Of a stretch of 64,000 bases of DNA, positions 33,360 through 42,092 are shown piece after piece. Source of the DNA: DATLFA01 sp035525225 (GTDB lineage Bacteria > Actinomycetota > Acidimicrobiia > Acidimicrobiales > WLNW01); assembly GCA_035525225.1 (NCBI GenBank), contig DATLFA010000071.1:1-64000 (forward strand). The letters run 5' to 3'. The position numbers were made by a program, and so were the translations under genes. Under the pieces are notes generated by a model. That model was not told the DNA's origin, made no database searches, and saw only the letters and a program-made list of their open reading frames with translations. The first letter of the stretch is position 1. Every line of letters starts with the position of its first letter.

Positions 33360-34490
33360 GTGATCGTCTCGACTGACTCACACGTGATCGAGCCGCCGGA
33401 TCTGTGGATCTCCCGGATGCCCCGCTCGCTGCGCGAACGCGCCCCGCATCTCGTCGCCGACGACGACGCCGACTGGTGGTATGTCGACGGCCTCAAGCTG
33501 ATGTCGGTGCACGGCGGCGTCGATGTCGGCGTGCGCTTCGAGGATCAAGCGAAGCTGCGGATGGCCGCTCGCATGAGCGAGGTGCGGCGGGGCGGCTACG
33601 AGCCCGACAGCAAGCTCGCCGACATGGACGCTGACGGTGTCGACCGTGAGGTGCTGTACACCACACTCGGGCTGCAGTTGTGGCGACTGCCCGACACAGC
33701 GTTGCTGCAGTCGCTGTTCGCCGCGTACAACGACTGGATCGCCGCGTTCTGTGCCGCCGCACCTCACCGGCTCGCAGGTGTGGCGCTCGTGCTACTCGAC
33801 GACATCGACGCGGGTATCGCCGAATTGCAGCGCGCCGCGCGCCTCGGATTGCGGGGCGCGATGATCAGCGTCTACCCGGATGAGTCGATCGCATACGACC
33901 ATCCGCGCTACGAGCCGGTCTGGGCTGCGGCCGCTGATCTCGACGTCGTGCTGAGCCTGCACATCGGCACGAACCGCGTACTGCCGTCGCCGCCCTCGTC
34001 GACATCGCACGCGCCGTCTGACATGGCGCTCAAGTTTCTGTCGACACCGGCGCGTTACACAACCGCTGCGCACTGGGTGCAACTGTCTCTGGCGAACATG
34101 ATCTTTGCCGGTGTGTTCGAACGCCATCCGACGCTGAAGGTGGTATCGCTCGAGCACGAGATCGCGTGGGTGCCCCACTTCTTGCAATCGATGGACTACA
34201 CGTACACACAGCGGGCCCGCCGATCCCAGTGGTACCGGTTCCAAGACGAGGCACGACCGAGTGACTTCTTTCATCGCAACGTGATGATCAGCTTCCAGGA
34301 GGATGCACTTGGTTTGCGCCTGCGCGATGTCGTGGGTGTGGGCAATCTCGTGTGGGGATCCGACTACCCGCATGCGGAGTCGACGTTCCCGCACAGTCGC
34401 GTGATCCTCGACCGCCTGTTCGCAGAGATCCCCGACGCGGAACGCACACAAATCCTCGACACGAACGCGACCGCGCTGTACTTCTCATGA
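33360..34490 (+). CDS. amidohydrolase-2 family protein
   Basis: This 376-residue enzyme keeps the family metal motifs: STDSHVIEPPDLW at the N-terminus, VVLSLHIGTNR, VSLEHEIAWVPHF, and GSDYPHAESTFPH. GTG 33360 has AAAAGGGGA upstream; the frame is open far left but over the TauD gene on the other strand. The stop overlaps the next gene (ATGA). It heads an operon with an isomerase-like protein, an SDR and the AtuA/DUF4387 pair. A decarboxylase or hydrolase step is inferred. Confidence 0.87.
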   Translation: MIVSTDSHVIEPPDLWISRMPRSLRERAPHLVADDDADWWYVDGLKLMSVHGGVDVGVRFEDQAKLRMAARMSEVRRGGYEPDSKLADMDADGVDREVLYTTLGLQLWRLPDTALLQSLFAAYNDWIAAFCAAAPHRLAGVALVLLDDIDAGIAELQRAARLGLRGAMISVYPDESIAYDHPRYEPVWAAAADLDVVLSLHIGTNRVLPSPPSSTSHAPSDMALKFLSTPARYTTAAHWVQLSLANMIFAGVFERHPTLKVVSLEHEIAWVPHFLQSMDYTYTQRARRSQWYRFQDEARPSDFFHRNVMISFQEDALGLRLRDVVGVGNLVWGSDYPHAESTFPHSRVILDRLFAEIPDAERTQILDTNATALYFS

Positions 34491-35275
34491 ACGCGCTTGT
34501 CCTGTCGCCCAACGTCGAGCTCCTCTTCGCCGATGCAAGTGCCGATTTCAACGATCGAGTCGCGATCGCGGCAGCCGCAGGTGTGCGCGTCGTCGAGTTC
34601 TGGGGCTGGCGCGACAAGGATGTCGACGGCCTCGAACGTGTCCTTCGCGCGAACGACGTGCGCGTCACGGCCATGGTGATCGATCCGATCGTGTCGATGG
34701 TGTGCGAGCCGCAGCAATTCGTCGCCGCGATACGCGAGACCGCCGCAGTGGGAGGCCGGCTCGGCGCGTCGACGATCATCGTCGCGTCGGGCGCCCGCGA
34801 CGAGACCGCGTCCGCGGCCGAGCAGTGTGACCGCGCGGTCGCCGCGTTGCGCGATGCGCTGCCGTTTGCTGAGGCGAGCGGGATGACGCTGGCCATCGAA
34901 CCGCTGAACACTTTCGATCACCCGATGGTGTATATCAGCCGCCTTCACCACGCCTTGTCGGTCGTCGACTCGGTGGGATCAGCAGCGCTCGGGATCGTCG
35001 TCGACTTCTACCATGCGTCGCGGATGAACGAGCTCGTCGCCGACACCATCGGTGATCGCGTCGGGCTCATCCGGCATGTGCAGCTCGCTGGTCTGCCGCA
35101 GCGCGATGAGCCGAGCGCGGGTGGCGCGCCGTATCTCGACACTGTCCGCGCGTTCCGCAACGGCGGCTACGACGGACCGATCGGCCTCGAGTACCGCCCG
35201 CAGATGGCGAGCGCGGCAAGCTGGGTCTCCGTACGTGCGTTCTTGTGTGAGCAACTGGAGGCAACGGCGAGATGA
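34487..35275 (+). CDS. hydroxypyruvate isomerase-like sugar-phosphate isomerase/epimerase
   Basis: This 262-residue xylose-isomerase-like TIM barrel has metal ligands visible as LAIEPLN (Glu), GIVVDFYHA (Asp/His), HVQLAGLP (His) and GLEYRP (Glu). The length and motifs match hydroxypyruvate/tartronate-semialdehyde isomerases. ATG 34487 overlaps the amidohydrolase stop, and the end overlaps the SDR (ATGA). In this operon it may isomerise a short hydroxy-keto acid released by the upstream enzymes; that is inference. Confidence 0.83.
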   Translation: MNALVLSPNVELLFADASADFNDRVAIAAAAGVRVVEFWGWRDKDVDGLERVLRANDVRVTAMVIDPIVSMVCEPQQFVAAIRETAAVGGRLGASTIIVASGARDETASAAEQCDRAVAALRDALPFAEASGMTLAIEPLNTFDHPMVYISRLHHALSVVDSVGSAALGIVVDFYHASRMNELVADTIGDRVGLIRHVQLAGLPQRDEPSAGGAPYLDTVRAFRNGGYDGPIGLEYRPQMASAASWVSVRAFLCEQLEATAR

Positions 35276-36051
35276 CGCTGCGTTTGCGCGACGAAGTGGC
35301 GATCGTGACCGGATCGACATCGGGGTTGGGCCGTGAGATCGCAACGCTGTTCGCCGAGCAGGGTGCGTCGGTCATCGTCAGCGGCCGCCGTGTCGACGCG
35401 GGTGAAGCGATCGTGGCGGAGCTGGCGCGCGCATCTGGTGCGAATCATCTGTTCGTCGCGAGCGATCTCACGACGCCCGAAGGTCGAGAGGCGCTCGTCG
35501 ATCGCACGGTGGCGCGGTTCGGGCGACTTACGGTGCTCGTGAACAACGCGGTGTCACCCACCGCGATCGCGCGCGACGGCGTGGTGACGGCCATTGACCA
35601 CGAGTTGTGGCACGACATGTTGTCCGTCACCCTGGTGGCAGCGGCCGAGATGTGCCGGCTGGCGATCCCGCATCTGATCAGTGCCGGTGGCGGCTCGATC
35701 GTGAACGTCTCGGCCAAGTCGGCCAGCCTGGCTCGCCCCGGTCAGGCCGCGTACTCGAGCGCGAAGGCAGGCCTGAACGCGCTCGGACGGTCGATCGCCG
35801 CCGACTACTCGCGCCTCGGCGTGCGGTGCAACGCGCTACAACCCGGCTACATCATCCACGATGGTCGCGACGCCGGTATGACCGACGCGCGTCGGGCCGA
35901 GCTCGAAGGCATGCAACTCACCCGGCTGGCAACCGCGCGCGACGTCGCGCTCGCCGCTCTGTTCCTCGCCAGTCGCGAGTCCGAAGTCATAACCGGCATC
36001 ACGCTGCCCGTCGACGGTGGGTCGACATCGGTGCGCGGCCGGCTGCTATGA
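35272..36051 (+). CDS. short-chain dehydrogenase/reductase (SDR)
   Basis: This 259-residue classical SDR has the NAD(P) motif TGSTSGLGRE, then VLVNNAV, the catalytic Tyr and Lys in AAYSSAKAGLNALG, and the catalytic Ser in NVSAKS. The end TGITLPVDGGST is typical. ATG 35272 overlaps the previous stop. An alcohol/ketone interconversion in the same operon as the isomerase and AtuA-like protein is likely; cofactor and substrate cannot be read safely. Confidence 0.9.
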   Translation: MTLRLRDEVAIVTGSTSGLGREIATLFAEQGASVIVSGRRVDAGEAIVAELARASGANHLFVASDLTTPEGREALVDRTVARFGRLTVLVNNAVSPTAIARDGVVTAIDHELWHDMLSVTLVAAAEMCRLAIPHLISAGGGSIVNVSAKSASLARPGQAAYSSAKAGLNALGRSIAADYSRLGVRCNALQPGYIIHDGRDAGMTDARRAELEGMQLTRLATARDVALAALFLASRESEVITGITLPVDGGSTSVRGRLL

Positions 36052-36086
36052 CTGCACCAACTCCACTCGCCTCAGCAAGGAGCCCT

Positions 36087-37460
36087 ATGGCCGACTCCAA
36101 CGAGTTGTCGTTCCTGTGCATCGGCGCGCTCGGCACGGGCTTTCTCGAATCGTCGCTCGAGCGGGGTCTGGCCCTCACGCCGGACTTCATCGGCGCCGAC
36201 GCGGGCAGCGTAGACGGCGGTCCCAACGCGCTGGCCGGCGTCGCACCGGGCTGGCCCGACGCCGCCTACCGGCGCGATCTCGACCTGTTGATGCAAGGCG
36301 CCGCGCGCAACGGCATCCCGCTGCTCATCGGGTCGTGCGCCACCTCCGGACGCGACTGGGGCGTCGACTGGTTCGCCGGTATGGCCCGCGACATCGCGAC
36401 GACCATCGGCCGCAAGCTCAAGGTGGCCAAGATCTACAGCGAACTGTCGGCCGACTACGTCGTGGAAAAGTTGCGTGCCGGCAAGCTTCACGCGCTCGAC
36501 GCGGCGCCGCGGTACGACGAGGACGTCATCCGCCGCAGCGTGCGCATCGTGGGCGTGATGGGTGCCGAGCAATTCCAGGCTGCGCTCGATCTCGGTGCCG
36601 ACGTCGTGCTCGGCGGCCGCGCCACTGACACCGGCATCTTCGCCGCGATACCGATCGCCCGCGGGTTCGACCCGGGACTCGCGTGGCACGCCGGCAAGAT
36701 CGCCGAATGCGGGACGTCGGCGGCCGAACCCCGTCGGCGCCTCGATGTATTGCACATCGTGATGGAGCGCGAGTCGTTCGTCGTGCAGCCTCTCGCCGAC
36801 GGCATTCGCTGTACGCCGTTCAGCGTCGCGTCACTGCAACTCCATGAGGTTGCCGACCCGTTCACGATGGTCGAGCCGGGCTGGACCACCGATCTGCGCC
36901 ACGTGCGCTACGACGCGGTTTCCGACCGTGCCGTGCGGGTCAGCGGCGCCACCGCGGTGCGTACTCCGTACACGGTCAAGCTCGAAGGCGTCGAGCGCGC
37001 CGGTTTCCAGCGCATGTTCATGTTCGGCATCCGCGACGAGACCTTCCTTCAGAACCTTGACGCATGGATGGCGTTCATCGACGGCGACATCACCACGCGT
37101 TGCGAAGAGCTGTTGGGTCCGGGCGGGCGTGACCTCGTGCAGGTGCACATGCGGGTGTACGGGCGCGACGGCGTCATGGGACCGCGCGAGCCGATCAAGC
37201 AATTCGAGGGCCATGAGGCGTTCTTCGTCGTCGACGTGACGGGCCCGGATCCGGAGACTACGGAGACCGCAACGAGCGTCATCTGGTACGCGTTCATGCA
37301 CGCGAAGAGCCCCGGATGGCGCGGTGGCGCCACGGTGGCCTGGCCGTTCTCGAAGGCGGTGTTCGACAACGGCGAGGTGTTCCAGTTCAACGCGCACCAT
37401 GTCGTCGACGTCGACGACCCGCTCGAACCATTCCGCATCGAGCTCGAGGAGGTGGGGTGA
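36087..37460 (+). CDS. AtuA-like acyclic terpene utilisation protein (DUF1446)
   Basis: This ~457-residue DUF1446 protein belongs to the family that includes AtuA of citronellol/geraniol degradation. It starts with a glycine-rich FLCIGALGTGFLESSLERGL, then FIGADAGSVDGGP, IGSCATSGRD and a later DVVLGGRATDTGIFAAIPI. I favour ATG 36087, preceded by AAGGAG; ATG 36048 overlaps the SDR stop and is in frame, so it is possible. A DUF4387 gene follows with TGATG overlap, a frequent pairing. The biochemical role of AtuA-like proteins is not established. Confidence 0.84.
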   Translation: MADSNELSFLCIGALGTGFLESSLERGLALTPDFIGADAGSVDGGPNALAGVAPGWPDAAYRRDLDLLMQGAARNGIPLLIGSCATSGRDWGVDWFAGMARDIATTIGRKLKVAKIYSELSADYVVEKLRAGKLHALDAAPRYDEDVIRRSVRIVGVMGAEQFQAALDLGADVVLGGRATDTGIFAAIPIARGFDPGLAWHAGKIAECGTSAAEPRRRLDVLHIVMERESFVVQPLADGIRCTPFSVASLQLHEVADPFTMVEPGWTTDLRHVRYDAVSDRAVRVSGATAVRTPYTVKLEGVERAGFQRMFMFGIRDETFLQNLDAWMAFIDGDITTRCEELLGPGGRDLVQVHMRVYGRDGVMGPREPIKQFEGHEAFFVVDVTGPDPETTETATSVIWYAFMHAKSPGWRGGATVAWPFSKAVFDNGEVFQFNAHHVVDVDDPLEPFRIELEEVG

Positions 37461-37774
37461 TGACCACGCGAGTGGTCCGTGACGTCCTCGTGTCGGTGCG
37501 CAGCAAGAACGCCGGGCCGTTCACCGTCACCTTCGACCTGTTCTTCCCCGATGCCGAGACTTTCCACGACGTGCAGCTGCGGGGAGTGATCACACCCGAG
37601 GTCGTGGGAGGGCTCTACGGCCTTGCCCCCGACGCCGTCAAAGTCCATTGGTTCGAACCCGCTCTCGCGGTCAAGGTCGCCGTGCCGCGCCTCGTGCCGG
37701 GCGGCGCGCCAGGTGACAGCGATGTGGCCGGAGGCCAGCAATACGCACCGCTCCTGTCGCTCTCGCTCGACTAA
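37460..37774 (+). CDS. DUF4387 family protein
   Basis: This 104-residue partner of the preceding AtuA-like protein starts RVVRDVLVSVRSKNAGPFTV and then TFDLFFPD, the family's start. It ends ALAVKVAVPRLVPGG plus a short polar tail. ATG 37460 overlaps the AtuA-like stop. Fused or adjacent DUF1446-DUF4387 genes suggest a single complex. No catalytic residues are known. Confidence 0.83.
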   Translation: MTTRVVRDVLVSVRSKNAGPFTVTFDLFFPDAETFHDVQLRGVITPEVVGGLYGLAPDAVKVHWFEPALAVKVAVPRLVPGGAPGDSDVAGGQQYAPLLSLSLD

Positions 37775-37789
37775 CCACCGTCCCATGGT

Positions 37790-37936
37790 GTGGCGGTGCG
37801 GGTTGCATTCATCGGGTTGGGGAACCTGGGCGGCCCGATGGCCCTTCGGATCCAGCGCGGGCGTCACGACCTCGCCGTCCACGACCCGCGAGGTGACGTC
37901 GCCGCGGCCCTCGAGCAAGCCGGCGCACGCCGGTGA
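37790..37936 (+). pseudogene. 3-hydroxyisobutyrate dehydrogenase-like N-terminal fossil
   Basis: GTG 37790 opens 48 codons reading RVAFIGLGNLGGPMALRIQR, the Rossmann start of beta-hydroxyacid dehydrogenases, then DLAVHDPRGDVAAALEQAGA before a stop. The remaining ~240 residues of the family are absent. It lies 15 bp after the DUF4387 gene and may be the former last gene of that operon. Confidence 0.65.
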
Positions 37937-37986
37937 ACCAAAGCGGGCGGAAAAGGGTACAGACGTAACGGCGTCAGGAGGCCCCT

Positions 37987-38364
37987 GTGAAGTCACGGTG
38001 GAGGTCGATGAAGAAGTTCGAGGCGGATCGCGAGTATGTCGTGTTCGCTTCGAGCATTCCTGCGCGCAGCAGGTTGTCCACTGGGCGACTGTTTCGCGGG
38101 GCGAGTGCGGTCCGTAAGCAACTTTCGTGTACCGAAGGATTGGTCGGGTTCTCACTGTTGGCGCGGCCGTGGCGAAAGCAGTACGCCACATTGTCGGTCT
38201 GGGTCGACGAAGCCGCCCTGTCCGCGTTCGCCGCTGCGAATCCTCACCGCGAGCTGATGGAGAGGCTTGCGCCTGAGATGGAGGCGACGAAGTTCGTGCG
38301 GTGGACGATGACTGGCTCCGAAGGTCGCCCATCCTGGCCCGGTGCGCTGCATCGACTTGGTTGA
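37987..38364 (+). CDS. small monooxygenase-like protein (DUF3291-like)
   Basis: This 125-residue protein resembles small ABM/DUF3291-type dimeric alpha-beta barrel proteins. It has EYVVFASSIPARSRLSTGRL, then LVGFSLLARPWRKQYATLSV, a WVDEAALSAF segment and MEATKFVRWTM. GTG 37987 or ATG 38008 may start it; no strong ribosome-binding site decides. It stands alone between the catabolic operon and the sigma operon. No active-site residues are known; the role is unknown. Confidence 0.65.
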   Translation: MKSRWRSMKKFEADREYVVFASSIPARSRLSTGRLFRGASAVRKQLSCTEGLVGFSLLARPWRKQYATLSVWVDEAALSAFAAANPHRELMERLAPEMEATKFVRWTMTGSEGRPSWPGALHRLG

Positions 38365-38402
38365 AACTGAACCGATGAGCGCGGTGAGTGGCACAGTGGT
38401 GC

Positions 38403-38944
38403 ATGAGTCCTTCGAGGGTCGATGTCCGCAGCGATGCTGAGTTGTTGCTCGCTGTCGTCGATCGGGATCGGGGCGCGCTCGTGGAGTTGTACCGGCGTCA
38501 CGAACCGTGGCTGTCAACTCGGCTCGCGTACCGCTGCTCCGACCGCAGCGTCGTCGAGGAAGTCGTGCAGGACACGTTCGTGGCTGTCTGGAACTCCGCC
38601 GCGAAGCATTCGGGTACCGGCGCGGTCGCAGCGTGGATTTGGGGGATCGGCTATCGCCAGTTGCTGCACGCGATTCGGCCGCGCCGATCGGTGATCGAAC
38701 GGCTTATGGCGCAGCGACCTGGCAACGCGGCCTCGGCTGAAGAGGAGTTGTTCGCAGCGATGGACCACGGAGACGTCGGCTCGGCTCTCGGCAGGCTGTC
38801 GCCGGAGTGCGGGCGGTGGTGCGGGCCACGGTTCTCGATGGGCTGACGTGCCGTGAAGCAGGACGGCTTTTGGGCATACCGAGCGGCACCGTGAAGACGC
38901 GGATGATGCGGGCGCGGCACGAACTTCGGGAGGCGTTGTTATGA
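38403..38944 (+). pseudogene. ECF-type sigma-70 factor, frameshifted in region 4
   Basis: Region 2 reads ELLLAVVDRDRGALVELYRR with VVEEVVQDTFVAVWN. Region 4 (LRAVVRATVLDGLTCREAGR, LLGIPSGTVKTRMMRARHEL) lies in another frame. The join reads GAGTGCGG where GAGCTGCGG would keep the frame, so one C is missing near 38807. The reconstructed protein is ~180 residues, normal for the family. It ends by overlapping the anti-sigma start (ATGA). The immediate neighbours (anti-sigma, ABC genes) are probably regulated with it. Either a pseudogene or a sequencing error. Confidence 0.78.
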
Positions 38945-39777
38945 CCTTCGACTACGACTGGCACGTCCCCGTCGATCGGCTCGAGCGTTACGCTGCCGGC
39001 GCGGCGGGACCGATCGAACAGGATTCGATCGAGGCGCATCTGTTGGTATGCGACCATTGCCGGGCAAATCTTGCCACCGCTCGCCAAGATGCTGCGGCGG
39101 CTCACGATGCCATGTTGCGCGCCATCACCGACCGCATCGATCAACCTCGGCGCTCACTGCATCGCTCGACCGGCGCGCTGCAGGTGTCGCTCGCGAGTCC
39201 GGCGCTCGTCGGCGCGTCCGCGTTGTTGGCGACAATGTTGTTGGCCGCGGTCGGTGTCGCCGCCGCGATCGAACCGCGGTTCAGCATCGCGGTGCTCGTA
39301 GCTGTGGCGCCGCTTGCCCCTGTCGTCGCGGCGGTCGTTGGCTTTTGGCCCGCAACCGACCCGGCCGGCGCACTGTCGGCCGCCACTCCGTTGGCTGCGG
39401 GCCGGTTGCCGTTCCTGCGGGCCTTGTTCGCCACCGCGGTGAGCGCCGCCGCCGGTCTGATCAGTAGTGCGTTCACGCCGCTCGGTTGGTCCGACTCGCT
39501 GGTGTGGCTCGCACCCGGATTCGTTTTCGCCGCGATCGTCATCGCGGCGGCGACATGGATGAACCCGCTGCGGGTGGCGGTGGGCCTCGGCGCGGGATGG
39601 TGTGTGGTGTGCACGCTGTGGGCTCGAGGGCACCGCTCGCTCGCCACCGTCGACGCCGTCAACGAATTGGCCACGCACGGTGCGCGCATACAGATCGTCT
39701 GTGTCGTCGTGATCGTCGTCGCATCGATCGTGACGTTGTCGCGCCGCGACGCCCAACCGAACTGGAGAACCACGTGA
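38941..39777 (+). CDS. zinc-finger anti-sigma-like membrane protein
   Basis: This 278-residue protein has an N-terminal anti-sigma zinc motif, His-x3-Cys-x2-Cys (EAHLLVCDHC, ~30-39), preceded by RLERYAAGAAGPIEQ. Hydrophobic segments follow at about 73-95, 100-122, 140-160, 170-195, 200-220 and 250-268, so it is polytopic. It is coupled to the sigma gene by ATGA and to the ATPase by GTGA. It would hold the sigma factor at the membrane until a signal releases it; the signal is unknown. Confidence 0.82.
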   Translation: MTFDYDWHVPVDRLERYAAGAAGPIEQDSIEAHLLVCDHCRANLATARQDAAAAHDAMLRAITDRIDQPRRSLHRSTGALQVSLASPALVGASALLATMLLAAVGVAAAIEPRFSIAVLVAVAPLAPVVAAVVGFWPATDPAGALSAATPLAAGRLPFLRALFATAVSAAAGLISSAFTPLGWSDSLVWLAPGFVFAAIVIAAATWMNPLRVAVGLGAGWCVVCTLWARGHRSLATVDAVNELATHGARIQIVCVVVIVVASIVTLSRRDAQPNWRTT

Positions 39778-40625
39778 CCTCTGATCTCCACCTCACCGGC
39801 CTGGCGAAACGCTTCGGATCGACCGTCGCTCTCGACGACTTCAACTGGTCCGGCGGTTCCGGCGTCATTGGTCTGCTCGGCCCCAACGGTGCGGGCAAGA
39901 CGACCTTGTTGCGGATGCTGGCGACGGTCCTCGATCCGGACCGCGGCACCATCAGGATCTTCGGTCTTGATCCGGCTCGATCACGCGACCGTCTGGCGAT
40001 CCGGCGTCTGCTCGGCTACCTCCCTCAACACACGGGGCTGTACCCAGGCTTCAGCGCCTTCGACCTCGTCGACTATGTGGCAGTCCTCAAAGAGATCGCG
40101 AACCCCGCGAGCCGCCACGACGCGGTCCGCCGGTCGCTGTGCGCGGTGGGGCTCGAGGACGAGATGCACCGTCGCATCCGCACCCTGTCGGGCGGCATGA
40201 AACGTCGAGTCGCCATTGCCGCCGCGCTCGTCGGACAACCTCGGCTGCTCGTGCTCGACGAGCCCTCCGCCGGGCTCGACCCTGACCAACGACTGCGGTT
40301 ACGAGACGTCGTGTCCCAAGCAGGACAACTCGGAACCGTCGTCGTCTCCACCCACCAGACCGACGAGGTTGCCGCATTTTGCCAACGCGTATTGGTCCTC
40401 GACCGCGGCCGATTGCGATTCGCGGGCACGCCCCGCGAGCTTGCCAACATGGCGACCGGGCGCGTGTGGGTCGACGACCATCCGCACCCCGACGCCGACC
40501 GCAGTTGGATCACCAGCGATGGCCTCGTGCGCAGTATCGGCACGCCCCCCCAGGGCGCGCAGCTCGTCGAACCGAACATCGACGACGGCTACGTCTTCGC
40601 CACCAGTAACGGAGCAGCACAATGA
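39774..40625 (+). CDS. ABC transporter ATP-binding protein
   Basis: This ~283-residue ATPase has Walker A LLGPNGAGKTTLLRML, signature TLSGGMKRRVAIAAAL, and Walker B LLVLDEPSAGLDP. It starts at GTG 39774, overlapping the anti-sigma stop. The last ~50 residues form an extra acidic end. The following two membrane genes are its likely partners. The sigma/anti-sigma pair upstream suggests stress-induced export, which is inference. Confidence 0.9.
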   Translation: MTSDLHLTGLAKRFGSTVALDDFNWSGGSGVIGLLGPNGAGKTTLLRMLATVLDPDRGTIRIFGLDPARSRDRLAIRRLLGYLPQHTGLYPGFSAFDLVDYVAVLKEIANPASRHDAVRRSLCAVGLEDEMHRRIRTLSGGMKRRVAIAAALVGQPRLLVLDEPSAGLDPDQRLRLRDVVSQAGQLGTVVVSTHQTDEVAAFCQRVLVLDRGRLRFAGTPRELANMATGRVWVDDHPHPDADRSWITSDGLVRSIGTPPQGAQLVEPNIDDGYVFATSNGAAQ

Positions 40626-41400
40626 CAGCGCTGACAGTGGCCCCGACCGAGCGAATCTCTGCTGGCGCGCTCGGTCAACTCGCGATCATCGAAGCCGTTC
40701 GTTCCCTGCGCCGTGTGTCGGTGTGGGCCGGCCTCGTTCTCGCGGTCGTCCTCCTCGCAAGCTCCACCACCGCGGACTGGCCCGGCGGCGGCTACATAGA
40801 GAAACTGCCGCAATCGTTCGCGCCGATCGTGCTCGGTACCTTCATCGCGGCGTTCCGCACCGGCCGACGCGACGCCGACTACGACGTCGCGGAGAGCGCC
40901 GCCATCGGCTGCGACCACCGGGCCTTGGCCCGGCTCAGCAGCCTCGCCCTGCCCGTCCTTTCGACGGTGCTCGTCGTGGTCGGGTTCGCCATCGCGTCCC
41001 GCATCGAAGGCGGCTTCTGGCTCGGCGATCACCCACGACGAACCGACACCGCGCTCCACCCCTTCGTCGAGCTCGCCCAGCCGGTCCTCATAGTCGCGTT
41101 CGTCGGCGCCGCCGGCATCGCGATCGGACGCAGCAACTGCTGTTCATCGAACTGGACACCGGGACCAACGTCGATCAGCTCCCCGCCACCTGGTTCGTCG
41201 AGCTTCCGCACGACGGACCACCAATCCGCCAACTCGTGCATCGGCCAACCATCGTCGGACATGATGTCTACCTGGTCGGCCTCACCGCATTCGCGGCCGG
41301 CGTCGCCGTGCGCGGCAGCCGCGGCCGGCGCGTGGCATTGGCTGGTATCGCCTTCGCAACCGCGGGCGTTGTCGCACAGTTCATCGTCAGCCCGCTGTGA
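40622..41400 (+). pseudogene. ABC-associated membrane protein, frameshifted
   Basis: Starting at ATG 40622 (overlap with ATPase stop), the frame gives a helix at ~33-48 (VWAGLVLAVVLLAS), one at ~116-135 and another at ~160 (LIVAFVGAAGIAIGR). It then shifts near 41135 to the frame reading QLLFIELDTGTNVDQLPATW, and ends in the last helix (VALAGIAFATAGVVAQFIV) at 41400. One missing base restores a single ~260-residue protein. The next gene overlaps this stop (ATGA), supporting the combined reading. Family not named; likely the first permease-like subunit. Confidence 0.65.
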
Positions 41401-41987
41401 TCAGCGTGACACCCGCGTGGCTCGCGCCGACGCGACGTGCCATCGACTGGACACCGCTCACGCTGATCGCCGCGACCCTTCTTGCCACCGCTGCCGTCTT
41501 GGGCCGTAGAACGATCGACGTGCCGGCCGTAATCCAACACTTGGCGGTCGCGGCACTGAGTGCCGCCGGTGTGCTCGGTCTGGCAGACCCGGCCCGTCCG
41601 CTGCTTCAGGCCTTACCCACCTCACCGCTGACGCGGCTCGCACATCGCGCGGCGCTGCTCATCGGCGCGACCGCATTCGTCACCGTCCTTCTTGTCGCCG
41701 CCGAACGTGTACTTGCGGTCACGCCGACAGCCGAGCCGGAACTGGCCGCCGCGCTCCTCGCCTTGGCAACAGCGGGGACAGCGGTGCACGCCGTTTGCAA
41801 CCCCTTCGTCGAACACACCAACGAAATCGCGGCCGGATCGATGCTGCTGTGGGTCGCCTCCCTGAGCCTTCCCTTCGCATTCATTCCCGTTGCGGTGCGC
41901 GTGGCTTGGCTGCACCACCCCTGGCCAGTCACCGCAACCGCTACGGTTGTCATCGTCTGCGCGATGACACGGCGCGACGCGCGCTGA
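41397..41987 (+). CDS. hydrophobic membrane protein, ABC-associated
   Basis: This 196-residue protein has several hydrophobic segments (~20-36, 47-66, 85-105, 115-130, 145-165, 172-190) and no long soluble domain. ATG 41397 overlaps the previous stop. Family not recognised. As the last gene of the sigma/anti-sigma/ABC operon it is probably the second membrane component. It is about 100 bp upstream of the convergent SDR. Confidence 0.7.
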   Translation: MISVTPAWLAPTRRAIDWTPLTLIAATLLATAAVLGRRTIDVPAVIQHLAVAALSAAGVLGLADPARPLLQALPTSPLTRLAHRAALLIGATAFVTVLLVAAERVLAVTPTAEPELAAALLALATAGTAVHAVCNPFVEHTNEIAAGSMLLWVASLSLPFAFIPVAVRVAWLHHPWPVTATATVVIVCAMTRRDAR

Positions 41988-42092
41988 GCGAAGAGACGAC
42001 GCATCCCACCGATCATTCAATGCGGCGGTGTCCGCAGATGCGTCGCGCTCACACGGCGACGAGGTTCGCGGCGAGGCGCATCTTGCGTTCGC

